Shown here: piece after piece, positions 31,566 through 43,524 of the stretch
Layout of the letters: every line of letters begins with the position of its first letter
How positions within the stretch are numbered: the stretch's first letter is position 1
Assembly (NCBI GenBank): GCA_936432065.2
Contig: OW386289.2
Span: forward strand, 94,857,736-94,921,735
DNA length: 64,000 bases
Direction: 5' to 3'
Source: Rutpela maculata
Taxonomy: Eukaryota > Arthropoda > Insecta > Coleoptera > Cerambycidae
Notes under the pieces: model-generated
What the model was told of the DNA's origin: nothing
The model's input: the letters and a program-made list of their open reading frames with translations, nothing else
The model's database searches: none
Made by a program: the position numbers and the translations under genes

Positions 31566-33114
31566 CCCTCATCGACGCACAGTGATCAATTTGCCATATT
31601 TAGGAGGAAAATATTAATACTTCATTTCTAGCTATATTTTTGTTTAGAAGTTTACTTTTGTTTAAATATGTTAAATTTACAATACGATGCATAAAAAAAT
31701 ACATGCAAATATATACAGGGTGAGTCAGTAGCATGGGGGCAGTCAATATCTCCTCAACCGTTTGAAATTAGAAAAAATGTCTCAGATAAATATTGTGGGA
31801 GATGAAGAGTGTAATATTCAAAAAATTAGTTTCAAATCTACAGGGTGTTTTACAGAGTGGTAGCAAGCTAATGTCAGAATTTTTTAAATAGAACACCCAA
31901 TAGTAAAATCTGCAAAAGACACATTTTCGTAAATTTGAGCATCATTTCATTTTGAATGTTAGTCGAGACCATGTACTAATTTAGAGGACTCTCAGAGTTG
32001 AAAACAATTCTACAGGGTGTTTTCCACGATGATTTAAATTTTTACATATTTAAACTGTCATAATTCAATTTTTTCAAACCAAGCACCTTGTATATTTTTA
32101 TTTAATATGCCTCTGCAATTAATCACCTATATGCTGATACTTTATAGTGACAACTTTTTTCGACGATTTCAAGAAAAAAAAGTCCGTTTTTCTTTATCTC
32201 CCGGAATACTGCACGCGGAGAGCTCCTTCCAAGTTTTTTATTACGGAAGCCACATTACGTTTACCACTTGCATGATATGCGGTTTGAGTTGCTAAGCTTA
32301 ACTCTTCCGGAGTATGTTCCAATAATGGTTGCACTTTTTTCCTTTTCGACTTTTATCCACTACTACTAAAACTCTGACGGTTGACCTACTTTCGACCAAG
32401 AAGGCTCACATATGTTTTCTTTATTAGTTTCATATTTTAGTTCTTCATTTTCTCCTAACAACCCGCGCTGGTCTTCTTTCTCTTGTTCAAGATTTTCAAT
32501 TATCCTGTGGACTATCCTTATGGATGCTCCAACACCTAACAATTTTTCATTCAGCAGCAATTCAAACAGGTAATTTCTCTTCACGTAAATGACAACATCT
32601 GCAGTAAAATTAAATATCTTCTAATAAAAGTACAAGAAAGTAAACTCTCAGTATATGTTCCAAAGTACAGAGACTGACCTACGATATACAACAGAAATTT
32701 CAGTGAAACTTTGTGAAACTTTTTTTAAAACTCAAATATAAGGGTGCAAATGCAGGCTTCCGCGAAATAAATCGGTAATATGGTTTTGCCCAAGAGGACA
32801 CATACCTCGTGACATTTTTTTCGATAGTTAAAGGCATGTATTAACAGCACTCGACAACAGTTTTATAATATTGGATACAATAAACAACTTGCTTGGACGA
32901 ATATTAGCGGTAAATTATTTGCCGCGGAACCACCCAATTACTATTTGACGTCACCACCTTGAACACGTGCGACATAAACAAAATATTTTTTTGGTTTCTG
33001 ATGGTCCGGTTATTCAGGTATCGACATATATATTAATTTTAATTTTTGGATAAATTTTATTTTTGTAATACTTTCCTCCTAATATTGGCAAATTGACCAT
33101 AGTGCGACGGGGCT
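31566..33114. mobile_element. ~1.55-kb segment with ~45-bp TIR-like ends
   Basis: Left: CAGTGATCAATTTGCCATAT then TTAGGAGGAAAATATTAA. Right, reverse complement: CTATGGTCAATTTGCCAATA then TTAGGAGGAAAGTATTA. Outside these, both ends show a CGTCGCAC-like stretch. The interior contains a nested MITE and a 72-codon minus frame (32366-32584, IIENLEQEKEDQRGLLGEN) that is charged and possibly coiled-coil but not recognised. The superfamily is unknown. Confidence 0.5.
31713..32093. mobile_element. ACAGGGTG-type MITE nested in the preceding segment
   Basis: It starts ATATACAGGGTGAGTCAGTA and ends CACCTTGTATAT. Two further internal CTACAGGGTGTTTT copies at 31839 and 32010 lie in the same direction, which suggests tandem insertion or duplication. 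Confidence 0.55.
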
Positions 33115-33499
33115 ATTAAAACAATGGATATAACAAGTCATAAAATCTCAATGATATGATTACATACAGTAGACACAGTAACAGTCGATAAAATCAGTAG
33201 TGAATCACAAATATATAAGTTGAAAAATTAAGGCATAGAGTAATAAGGAGGAGATAGGAAGTTTTATAATTAGGTGAAGTTTAGTGCGTCTATTTATCAA
33301 TAACTATATTATTGTGAATAATTTAATTTCCCTCTTCCTATTAAAACGAATAAAGTTTGAAGCTACTTTGAACTCATTTAACTGGAGTAAATATAACATC
33401 ACATATTAGGAGTGGCGTGGAACGCTTGATATATTGGAAGTACATAGACATAAATGTCGCTATTGACATGTGGATGTGTATGATTCAATATTATTTTAT
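33115..33499. other. AT-rich interval, no gene seen
   Basis: No supportable feature. It may be the degraded N-terminal part of the transposase relic that follows. Confidence 0.4.
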
Positions 33500-33960
33500 A
33501 GGACCATTTTTATAGAAAATAACCCCACAAACCCTCATAGTTCTGGCAATCGTTGCAATTTTTCCAGGTGAGATTGGTATACCAGTAGCCGATAATGCAT
33601 GGTTCCAGCAAGATGGAATTTCTCCACTTGTTTGAAACTAATGTGTAACAATAATTGAATGAGGTAATTCCAGACCGATGAACAGATAGAAGAGGTTCAA
33701 TGAAAGGGCCAGGTAGTTGTCCGGACGTGACACCTCTCGACTTCTTATGAGGCCATTTAAAGGATTATGTATATAACAATATGGTAAATAAATCTACCCT
33801 TTAGATGTAAAGGGTAGATTAAGAGTGAAAATTGGGCGAAATATCCCAAGAGACATTTGTAACGTGCATTTTCCTTGAAACCGACTATAAGCGTGTAGTA
33901 TGCACATTTGGTGAAATCGTCTATAGATATTATGCTCTGTGGTAAACTGCGGGAGTTCTT
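33500..33960 (+). pseudogene. IS630/Tc1-mariner (DDE_3) transposase C-terminal relic
   Basis: Fragments in shifting frames, in family order: WFQQDGISPL (about 33611-33640), the WFQQDGAPPH block holding the second catalytic Asp; DRRGSMKGPGSCPD (about 33685-33730), the WIGRRGPIEWPARSPD block; TPLDFL then GHLKDYVYNNM (about 33730-33785), the DLTPLDFFLWG block near the third catalytic residue. A weaker tail continues to about 33960. Stops replace several key residues. A hairpin (33791-33820) interrupts the tail. Confidence 0.75.
33791..33820. repeat. perfect 13-bp hairpin
   Basis: AATCTACCCTTTA, loop GATG, then the exact reverse complement. It looks like a small inverted duplication within the transposase relic. 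Confidence 0.85.
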
Positions 33961-35159
33961 TACGTCCTACTGGAGGGGAAGAGAGCCCGCGGTCGCTGAG
34001 ATCATACTACTATATAAGGTATAAGAGATTTTGATTGGTGACTGTTGACGCTTCTATGATGCTTTTGTAACCCCTACGGGGAAAGATATATAAACAAAAT
34101 TTATGAAGCGCCATGTTAGATTTGACGGGGACTGAGCTAAAGAAGGAAGTTATCTTATGGTGCCTTTTTTATGAGATTGTAGTCATAAAATTAGTATGAG
34201 ATATTGCAAAATTTAGTGTAATCCCTAGTGATTAATGTTGTTGACATGTAATGTTTAAACTTCATAATCAGTGGTGTAGTCCAAGTAAATCTGTGTTTAA
34301 GCAGCAATTTTCCGTATTACTGATGTCTGTCATAAGAAATTGCCTGATTATTTTCTCTGTTTTGTGTTAACGAACATAACAAATGTGTTCTGCTGTTAAA
34401 TTCTGTTTAATGAAGAAGTATTCCTGCATGTATAGTGCTTGTGAAATAGAAGGCTGGTTATTGTAGGAGTTATGCGGTATGTTGTAAAATCCCAACCAGG
34501 ACAGTAAGTGGTTCGAGGGAACAAAACTGTAAGTTCTTTCTTTTTAAAGTACCTTATTAGAGTAGCTGAATGCTGTATATTATCATCGTGGACATTATCA
34601 GTTCGTGCCTAGAACAATTAAATTCTCTACTAGTGTTCTTTCGTGGCAATATTCGTGCCGGAGAAACTGTCAGACAATTATTGCTATTCGGTGTAATTCC
34701 CAGTTATTTAATTAGTGGTACGGACTAATCTACCACTTTTAGGATTCTTTCGAGTCCAGCTAGGGTCCAGCAAGTGCATAATTTTTCATGTTTATTATTG
34801 ATAGGCTTGTAATAGACACTCCATTAGATTTGTTTGTAATAGAAGTTTAAGTCCATATTTAGTATTATTTGTTTCGTTGTATTACCGATTCCGCTATGTT
34901 AGTTTGTAATGACATATTTTATGAACGTCCCGTGGAGTCAAGCTTGATTTACGGTATTTTGTATTTATCTATAGTGAGTTGTAAAGATTTCTTGTACACT
35001 GTACCATTATTCTTGTTAATATATTGTTTTGTTTTGTTATACGGTGTTGTTATTAATTAGTATTGATTAAATTTCATCAACATAAAATAACCCGGGTTTC
35101 CTTGTTTTCCTAGGTTATCAATAATTATATAAGTGATTAATCTATATTCTTAAATAAGG
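33961..35159. other. AT-rich interval, possible LTR
   Basis: No gene is seen. The stretch ends directly at a primer-binding-site-like sequence (35160), so part of it could be an LTR, but no second LTR copy exists in the window to prove it. Confidence 0.3.
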
Positions 35160-35174
35160 TGGCGCCCAGTTTAC
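35160..35174 (+). promoter_or_regulatory. primer-binding-site-like sequence
   Basis: TGGCGCCCAGTTTA matches the first ten bases expected for priming by a lysine tRNA (TGGCGCCCAA in many LTR elements). It is suggestive only; no gag or pol follows. Confidence 0.25.
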
Positions 35175-35914
35175 CTTTAGATATTATCTTTTGAGCACCA
35201 CAAGTATTTATTTATATTGTTTGATGTTGTATTATAGAGAGCAACTAATAAGGTAGGAGCAATGATTAATCTGCCAGGCTGCTAATCACAAGAGTTAAAG
35301 TCTCAGGCTCGGGCAGTGACGTAGGTCACTTGAATCGATAGTGACTAAAAAATTAAACGTTATACATTTAAGAACTGCTTATGTCTTGAATAACAACTTT
35401 CACTGCGCAAGCTGTTAACGAGGCGCAATTTGAACATTCTATTAGATAATTTTCAGTAATAATATTTTACTAATCGTTTTCTTTTTTCATAAAAAAACAG
35501 AATTTAATTACAATAGCCTATTAAAATATCCTTCCTTAGAGTTATCATAAAGGGTAAAAAGGAAAAAAGTTAAGCGGGCTGGGGATGAGGGTGTATAAAT
35601 CTAAAAATTGTAAACTGCACCGAAAATTGAGTAACCGAAAATATAAATAGGCCTGTCTAAGGGTTTTTTGTGATGTCAATATTTTAAGAGTTAATTTAAT
35701 ATTTTTTATACGTCTGCATATGAAAATATAGGGAAACGTCAATAGCTTATGTTTTGTAAAAAGTTCTTTCAAAGAGTCACTTGGTGCAATTCCAAATAAC
35801 AGCTGAATAATAGCCGAATAAACTTTTTCTAAGCAACCAGATTTCTGTTGACACTAAAACTGCACGTATTTGGAAACAATATTTAGTCTATGCAATGAAG
35901 GCAGAAATAGTGTA
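35175..35914. other. AT-rich interval, no gene seen
   Basis: No supportable feature. The 75-codon minus frame at 35545-35772 has no signature. Confidence 0.4.
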
Positions 35915-36848
35915 AATATTTCGTGCAAAGGCGAAACTACCTCCTCCCCCCGTTTTAGAGGGTGCTGAACACGATGCAAGTGGTGGGAGAAGTTTTTGAT
36001 GGCTGCAACCCCCTGAAATGGCCAAAAACTTTATTTATTTTGTCATGAAAATATTTTCATGTAAGTCTTTGAATAAACAACATTGCCATTGACGACAAAA
36101 TTTATTATTCATTACTCCCCGATGAAGAAATCATTATACCCTACTCAGCAACCTACACAATCATCACTCCAGCGATAACTGGTGGAAGAAGATAAGTTTC
36201 CGCTCATTACAGGAGTTGAGGAGAGTCGGAGATGAAGGTGAATATTTTTGTCGTGATTAGCGCCTGCGAAAACGGGGGAGGGAGTATTGACGATTCAAAG
36301 CGTAATTAAAGCCCTTGAAAGGGTTGAAGCAACCTCCGTGGTCGCTACCACTTTCTCTTCCGTGAAAAATGAAAGGATATGCACAGAAATAACGATAATG
36401 TGTCGAAAAACCTGTAAATCCTGGATAGCATGCTTTCTGGTGAGTGAGGTGGTTTCTGCCCGTTTGAGAGATGAGGAGCTAAAAGTGAATATTTTTCCCG
36501 TGATCAGTGACCCCGAAAACGAGGGGACAAACGTTTGAACCGAATCATTTGAAGAAAAATGATTTTCCACCCCTCGGGAGGGTTTAAACAACCTCCTAGT
36601 CCTGCTGTCTGGATTTCACTTACTCTATAACCCCCTTCCATGTTATTTCAAGTATAATCCGTATAAATCACTCCCCAGACCCGTTTATATATGAAAACAT
36701 AAAGGGATCCATAAAAGGGGTGGCTTTTGGCCGTTTCAGGTGGTTGCGGCGGTCAAAAACTTCTCCCACCACTTGCATTGTGTTCAGCACCCTCTAAAAC
36801 GGAGGGGGAAGGTAATTTCGTCTTTGCACGAAATATTTACAAAAAAAT
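35915..36848. mobile_element. foldback element with internal direct repeats
   Basis: The arms at about 35917-36030 and 36720-36845 are inverted copies (AATATTTCGTGCAAAGGCGA / AATATTTCGTGCAAAGACGA, GGGTGCTGAACACGATGCAA, GTGGTGGGAGAAGTTTTTGA). The interior holds two diverged direct subunits (GTGAATATTTTTGTCGTGAT at 36239 and GTGAATATTTTTCCCGTGAT at 36485, each followed by a CGAAAACG-rich stretch). The overlapping frames at 36287-36591 fall in this repeat and are not genes. Confidence 0.75.
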
Positions 36849-36929
36849 CATCTTATAATGTGTCGTTACATAGACTAATTATAAGGCAAGCGAAAATAGA
36901 TTAGAGTGTAACATTTAAAAAAAAATATC

Positions 36930-37403
36930 CCCTTTAATAACAGAGTGGTGGTGGTAGTGGGGGGCGGCTGATGACAAAACAAATTTTGAAGCCTTTGGTT
37001 CTCGTGCAGACACTAAACCACAATTTCATTTTTTCACTATTTTTAATAATAAGGTGGGGATGATAATGGGGCTGGCTGATGTGAGAAAAAATTGAGACCT
37101 TAGCTTCTTGTACATATGTACATGCACCAATTTTATGGACTCTTACTTGCTTACTTTACCTATTTACCTTCAACGGAATAAGATCAAAATATAATCTAGT
37201 TCCACATCTCACTATAGTACATAAGTGTACCAAATTTCAAGTCAATATTATAAACCGTTACAACGCAAACGTGTGCACAAGAGAAGTTACAGACCGACCG
37301 ATCGACACGAAATTTTTTTGCTCAAATTTACAGTCTCGATGATTCATGACATTCTAAGCTTATTTGCAAAAAAATATACGATTACTATACATTCACGATG
37401 TGG
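36930..37403 (-). repeat. composite terminal repeat, solo inverted copy
   Basis: Read on the minus strand it begins ACTTCCACATCGTGAATGTA, preceded by TTTT. It runs through the TAAGCTTAGAATGTCATGAA region, ACTAGATTATATTTTGATCT and the GTAAGAGTCCATAAAATTGG landmark to the CACC-rich part, and stops in the CCACTACC stretch before the 3' end. There is no minisatellite next to it. Confidence 0.85.
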
Positions 37404-37740
37404 AAGTAAAATAAGAGATAAGAGCGGACTAAGTAACGAGCCCCGAGGAACGCCCAGGTCACATCTTGAACATCAGAAATGGTATTTGATGAGGTAAGTC
37501 CCGGGGCGACTGTTCGTTCCTTAGAGACGTGATCAGGGGCGATCTAAAAGCGATCCAGGGCGAATTATAATAAGAAAATTGGAGGCGATCCGAGGTGATC
37601 CACGGGCGATCGATCCGAGGTACTTTATAAAATTATAGGGAGGCATTTCTGTTGATTTAATTAGGCTAAAGAACTTGTAATTTGTTCCTACAGAGTGAGT
37701 GAGTGAGTTGATGTCAGACCTTTCCACAAAAAACTTTTAT
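37404..37740. other. GC-richer unique segment with GCGATCC repeats
   Basis: The interval 37500-37620 contains five or more loosely spaced (A)GCGATCC/GGCGATC motifs on a GC-richer background unlike its surroundings. A minus frame (37533-37727) and a plus frame (37225-37497) overlap it without recognisable domains. Origin unknown. Confidence 0.4.
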
Positions 37741-39125
37741 GTACATGTTGAGTTATTGTACCTAGGCCCCCCTTTGCCTTATTAAAAAAAAAGTCAACTT
37801 GACCGCGGTTAAAAAACCTAGGCAGAAGTATTCAATATTTTTAGAAAAGTCTTAACACTTGGTCAAATAACCGTGGACCCACTACCATATTCTGCTAAAT
37901 ATTCTACTGATGACCAATAGTCAATATTATTAATTTTAGCTAATTTTAAATCATCGAGTAATTTATGAAACATACCGCAACAATAATATTTCCTTTATAA
38001 AGTTATAAATGTCGTGTCCGCTTTAAATATTACATTACATGTAGATTCTGAACCAGCATATATGCAGGCACACCAACAAGGATAAGATTGTATATTAAAC
38101 TCATGTAAATAATGTATATGTTTCATACAGGGCCATAAATTCAAGATGGTAACAGAGTTGTAGCTCACGTTATCTTCACATTAAAATTATTTATTCTCTA
38201 AGCTATTTTGTAACACTCATGTAATCACATTTTCCGCCGATAATGTCAGCCGTAAACTTTACATAAACATTATACGCTCTCTTGCTTATGGTGATAATGG
38301 GCGTAAGAGGAATGCATCATTATTTCGCTTAAAATTTCGTCATTTGGATGCCTAAAATAACATAAATTAACTCAGAGCTGTAAAGGCACCTGAAGGAGTT
38401 ACGAGAAGTTAAATATACAGGGTGAGTCAAAACTTTGTGTAGCAAGCATATAAAAAGAAAACGACGTTAAATTACTGACGCAAATGAAAAGTTGTATTGA
38501 TTTCTGTTAAGCTGTAATACAGGGTGGTCTGTAAGTAATCGTCCATTAAGCAACAGTGAATTTTTGACATTAAAATATTGCGATTTACCTAAACTTACCT
38601 TAGTCCAAAAGTTGGTATTATCAGAGATGCGGGGTGTTAAAATCAATATTATATTTTTAATTCTCTCACATAACTTTTGAAATTTTTCAAATATTGGTAT
38701 AGTCCAGTTTGACGGTAAAAATAGGATATTACCTCTGAATTCTTTCGGACAACATCGATTTTGATGAAAATTTGCAATTAAGCTTATCTAACCCTCCTGT
38801 TCAAAAGTTATATGTTCCTGATGTGTGCTTTTTGTTTTTTGGGGGTGAAAACTACCCCTTCTGAGAAAAAAATTAAAAACGTAGATTTAAGCGTGACGTA
38901 AATTTAGATCATGTTTAAATATATAGAATAAACATTATTTCATGTCCTGGAATATAATTTATGACGAAATTTTTAAAAAAATTAGTTTTCAACAGCTTGA
39001 AATGTTTTAATGGTACATTTATTGCAACGTTTCATTCATTACAAACCGCATACGTGAAAAAATTAACTACCATATTTACTTAAAATTAAAAACTGAAAAA
39101 TTTTATTTACATTATAATAGCATGT
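37741..39125. other. AT-rich interval with unpaired MITE ends
   Basis: ATATACAGGGTGAGTC at 38413 and AATACAGGGTGGTCTG at 38516 are typical MITE termini, but no matching right ends were found. Otherwise no feature. Confidence 0.45.
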
Positions 39126-39131
39126 TTTATT
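39126..39131 (-). terminator. polyadenylation signal of the CXC-tail pseudogene
   Basis: AATAAA on the minus strand, 10 bp past the stop codon at 39141. A second AT-rich AATAAAA-like hexamer follows downstream (about 39100). Confidence 0.5.
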
Positions 39132-39140
39132 ATTGAAAAT

Positions 39141-39665
39141 CTATGTATCATCAGAAAAACCATCATCACTATAGACCTCTTCCTCTTGGTCTGTAATTGG
39201 AGGACAATTTTGACAGTTGTCGACGGAGCATGTTTCGCATGTTGCGTTAGAAAAAAGTCCAACTTTTCGGCAGCTACAAGCTCCGCCGCATCCTTTTTTG
39301 CAATTACAAAATATCATTTTGAGCAGTTCTTTCGGTGTAGGCATATCCAGCATTGGCAGTAAAATCCTTAATTATTAATCCATCCCCAATCAGTTGGACG
39401 AATAGTTTTGTTCCCAAGCCACATCTGGGTTTGTAAAAAACCCTCTTAATGTGCTCATTCAGAGCATCAACTATCGGAACAAGGGATGATAATCTCACAG
39501 CACTGTTTTTAGTGGTAGCCTTAATAGCAGAATCATAGCGCATCTGCTCGAGAAACGCTGATAAGTCTTCGACACGGCTCAATTTTTTAACAGTATCTCC
39601 TTAGCAGCTCCGTACAGTAATATTGTGCAGTACCTACCGGCTTCTAAAATTTCTTCCAGCTCTGA
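39141..39665 (-). pseudogene. broken member of an uncharacterised arthropod family with CXC-type tail
   Basis: Minus-strand pieces in order: LLYGAAKEIL (about 39640-39600); DLSAFLEQMRYDSAIKATTK and RLSSLVPIVDALNEHIKRVF (39582-39430); in the next frame QMWLGNK and PTDWGW (about 39425-39375); then PTPKELLKMIFCNCKKGCGG with the cysteine run CNCKKGCGGACSCRKVGLF and further CxxC pairs, ending in an acidic tail (EEEVYSDDGFSDDT, stop at 39141). From memory, this order (LYG, RY, LSSLPPT, H..RVY.Q...WLG, DWGW, PP..LL..I.C.CKKGC) is that of large uncharacterised families in aphids, beetles and hydra, whose tail resembles tesmin/TSO1 CXC zinc-binding domains. There are at least two frameshifts (around 39430 and 39360) and one stop (39590). 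Only the C-terminal part is present. Function unknown. Confidence 0.7.
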
Positions 39666-41430
39666 AGTGCTATCATAAAATATCTCCTCCACCTTTTCTA
39701 TAAATGCTCCAAAATTTTCGAGAATAAAAAAATTTACATGCTCCAAAAATTTCACCGAAAAAGGGCGATTAGTTTTTCAACGATAACTTCCTTCATTTTT
39801 AAGCTATTCAATCGCTCCAAAAACCATTTTGCAGAGAATTTTAAGAGCTACATGGCATGATACTTGGAAGGCATGGAACTTCCTTGAACGCTTCGTGTTT
39901 GGGATTTTTGAGTTTAAAGGGCTTGGGGGTGGTCCTTGCACACAAATGCAAACTTATAACGGTGTTACCTCAATTAATTTTTATCCTGGAGAAAATAAGA
40001 AATAAAATAAAATTTTTAGCAAAGAAAAAACTTAATTTTTGTACTCTAGTATTTTTTACGTATCTTCTTTAGTTTTTGAATTATTGTGAAAAAATGAAAA
40101 TTTTTTTTAAGAAATTTCAAGAATCATTTCAAATTTGAATCAAACTTTTTCAAATTTACACATCCCAAATCGATCAAACTTCTAGAACATATTGTATTAG
40201 TACCTAAATAAAGTAAATTGTAAATGGATTACGTTCAATTTCAATTCTTGCGGTGAAGTCATCCGTTTTATTGCTGATCTTATCTCCGAAAACCATTTCA
40301 TTTTCATCATAACTCCGTTTAACTCATTTTTATGCTAACGACTTTTACCAAAGCTCATTTTAAAGGTCTCATCACGTACTTTTAAAAAATGTCTTACATG
40401 TTTTCCTCAAAAAATTTTCCGTTTTTCCGTTATTTAAGGTTGAAAGGTTCGAATTCAGTTTTCGGCGAACAAAAAGTCACCTTCAACGTGCCATAACTCG
40501 GTGCGTATTCCATCTACAGAAATAAAAACAAAAAGCAATCGATTTGCTATTTTATAAGCTTCATTTTTGCTTAAAATAATTTTTTTTTATAAAACGTAAG
40601 GTTTTCGAGTTATTCGCGAAAAATCGTTCTAAAACATGCATTTTTTAGATGAAAAATCATCATTTTCAATCACGATTAACTCAAAAAGTATTGACTCATA
40701 GAAACAACTTTATAGAACATTTTTTGTTTAGAATTTATGTCCCTATCGAGGTCTGTGATTATTTTGAATGTAATAATTTCCACCCACGAGAAGGGGTGGC
40801 ATCCACCCCCAGGGTAAAAGCACACATCGGCACTATATAACTTTTGTTCTTTGTGCCATTCCCTAATTACTGTTCAAATTTCACGTTAATCATTTTTGTT
40901 CGAAATAATTCTGAGCGAAAAACCGTCAAACACTGGACTAGTATGAGAATTGGTGAATTGGGGTTTTTTAATATGAGGAATTTAAAGCTGCTTCTATTTA
41001 TGGTGGAGATCCTATAGGGGTCACATAAGCAATATTTATGATGTAAATTTATGCTTAACTTCCTTAACCGTAATGTTATCGTTTTTTTAATTAAAAAATC
41101 CTAAACCCACCTCATTTTGGCGGAAAAAAGTATACTTGTCATTAGTCTTAAAAATTTACCGTTTTCGAGATAATCACATTTTAACAGTCCGTCTTATAAT
41201 ACATTATATATTATAAGAAATATTAACGTAGTAGACGCCGATGCCAACAATACTTTTGATAATTAAATATTTTCCTTGTGATAGTCTTTTTCTCTAATTT
41301 TATTTAGCCATTGATGGTAAATATCAGGTAACTAACGATAATCGGAGCATGCCGAGGCTAATAATTCTTCAACCTCAGATATGGGACGCATTCTACACAT
41401 TCTTATTTATTGTCAACATAATCACAATGG
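39666..41430. other. AT-rich interval, no gene seen
   Basis: The stretch 40480-40900 contains CGTGCCATAACTCGGTGCG, a CCACCC-rich patch and CACATCGGCACTATATAACT; it reads like the inside of an insect interspersed repeat. No coding evidence. Confidence 0.4.
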
Positions 41431-43524
41431 ATGCAACGTGAATATTTGCGAAGATTTTCGAACAGATTGCAACTTGTTCATCAACTATTTCGAAATCTGT
41501 TCAGGAATTCAGGAGAAAGCGGTTTATTTCATCCTAATCGTGATAATTTAGGTCGACTGAAAATTACTACGCCTGACCAGGAAGACGAAATATTAGTTCG
41601 CAGTCCACAAACTAGTTCAAAACGACTATATGGCAGCTACAGGAATCAGTAAGACATTTTAAAAATGTTGCATGCAGAAAAACACTATCCCATACCATTT
41701 TACACCTGTGCAAAATTTATTACCTACCGACCTTCCGTTAAGATATCAGTTTGCAAGTGATATTTGGAACAGACAAAATATTGACCACTCATTCGTCAAC
41801 AGAATGTGATTGATAGTCCACAGTACAGCGCCCTTCTTTTAATGATTAGTAACAGGCTGAATTTTCGTGAGTAGCTTCGTTTTTACGAGACCCCCAACTT
41901 TTCTCTCTGCGAAAATTCTCGGTAGTGGTAGCTAATAACTGCGCTTGGATGTATATATGTCAATTGGGTGATTGTTCAAATTTTATTAGTAACAGTTAGT
42001 GTTTTGTTAAGTCTTGAGAAAATTTGATAAAAGACACGAAAAAACGTTTGTCTACAAAATCGAAGGTTTGACCGAAGCGTCGCCCACCACCAATATGTCC
42101 AAATAACGAGGTCATAAAAATGATTAGTAACCAGCTGATTTTTTTAGTACTGCTTAATAAATGTTTTTAAAATTAAATGGCCACATTGTCCTACAAATTG
42201 AATGGTATGCTTTTCCTGTCCTACGCTCGGAAATTGTCAGTTCCACGGTAACACTTTCATCATTAGTAACTGTAGGACAAAGATAACACATGATAGGTTA
42301 GTGTATTCTCTGCCCAAATAAAATAGTGTCCTACAAAAAAATTGGTATATATCGCTAGACCGACAAAAATTATTTTAAATAACGAATTATTTTATAATTG
42401 CAGTTTTGGTAAATTAATACACTTTTATTACTTAAGCGGAATTCTGATATCTACCAAATTTAGCACATACATTCAGATTATCAAAAAACAACATTTACCT
42501 TGATTTTAAACCCCAATTTGCATATTTACATTCTTTGCGAATATTTGAATTTTTCATGCACTTTTCTATGTTTTATTAAATGTTCGACTACATGACCGAA
42601 AAAGTTTCGTTATAGTTCTAATGTAATATTATTTTTAATGTTTAAGTGTTTGTTTAATTCGACAATAACATAATTTATATGAAAAGTTTATGAACAAATT
42701 GGGGAAATTACTAAAAAAAAGTTATATAAAAAAAATCTTTTTTTCAATAGCCAAAAACCAGAAAAACATTCGCCTCCTATAAATACAAAGCCACAGAATT
42801 ATCCAAAAACCTCATGTCCAAAATTTAATCAAAATAAAAAAATTGAAAAATTAGAATTTTAATTTTAAAAATAATTATTTAAGAAAAAACTGCAAATTGC
42901 TTGACAACTACCTGGCAGCTTGGGTTAAATTTCAAAACAAAATTGTCATAGTACAGTTTTCTAAACAAAAAACCCATTAAAGTTACATTTTTCGACTTGG
43001 ACATTGTTTTAATCAAAATTTTAATATCTTTTTGTTTCGATTCAATTTTGGACTTACGATTTTTGGACAAATTTCATTAACAAAATTTTCCGATAAAGGA
43101 ATGTCTAATATGATTTTTTTATTATTTCCGCATATTTTGGTACCGCAGGTGGCTTTGTATTTGTATGAGGCGAACGTTTTCTGATCATAATTAGATCCTA
43201 ATTTGTTCTACATTTGAGTAAAATTTGATTCAAATCGGAGAAAAAAATAAAAAGTTATAAGGATGTCTTCATCTTAAGTAAGTCACTCTGTATATTCAAC
43301 CGTTTTAAAATTATTGGAGAGAATTTGTAATTATCTACATTTGTATGTTTTTTTACGTGTTTTAAAAAAATATAATTTAAAAAATGACACGGGCTGGCCA
43401 TTAACAAGCAAGCATTTTAGGATTTACGCACTTCTAGCTGTAATATAATATTTTTTAACAGACTCTATAAATTATTAAAATATTCGATTTCGGATTTGCA
43501 CAACTTATTTTTATCAACTCAATT

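Noticed and set aside
38413..38526. Considered two ACAGGGTG ends as a MITE
   Set aside because: Both point the same way and no mirrored right end was found.
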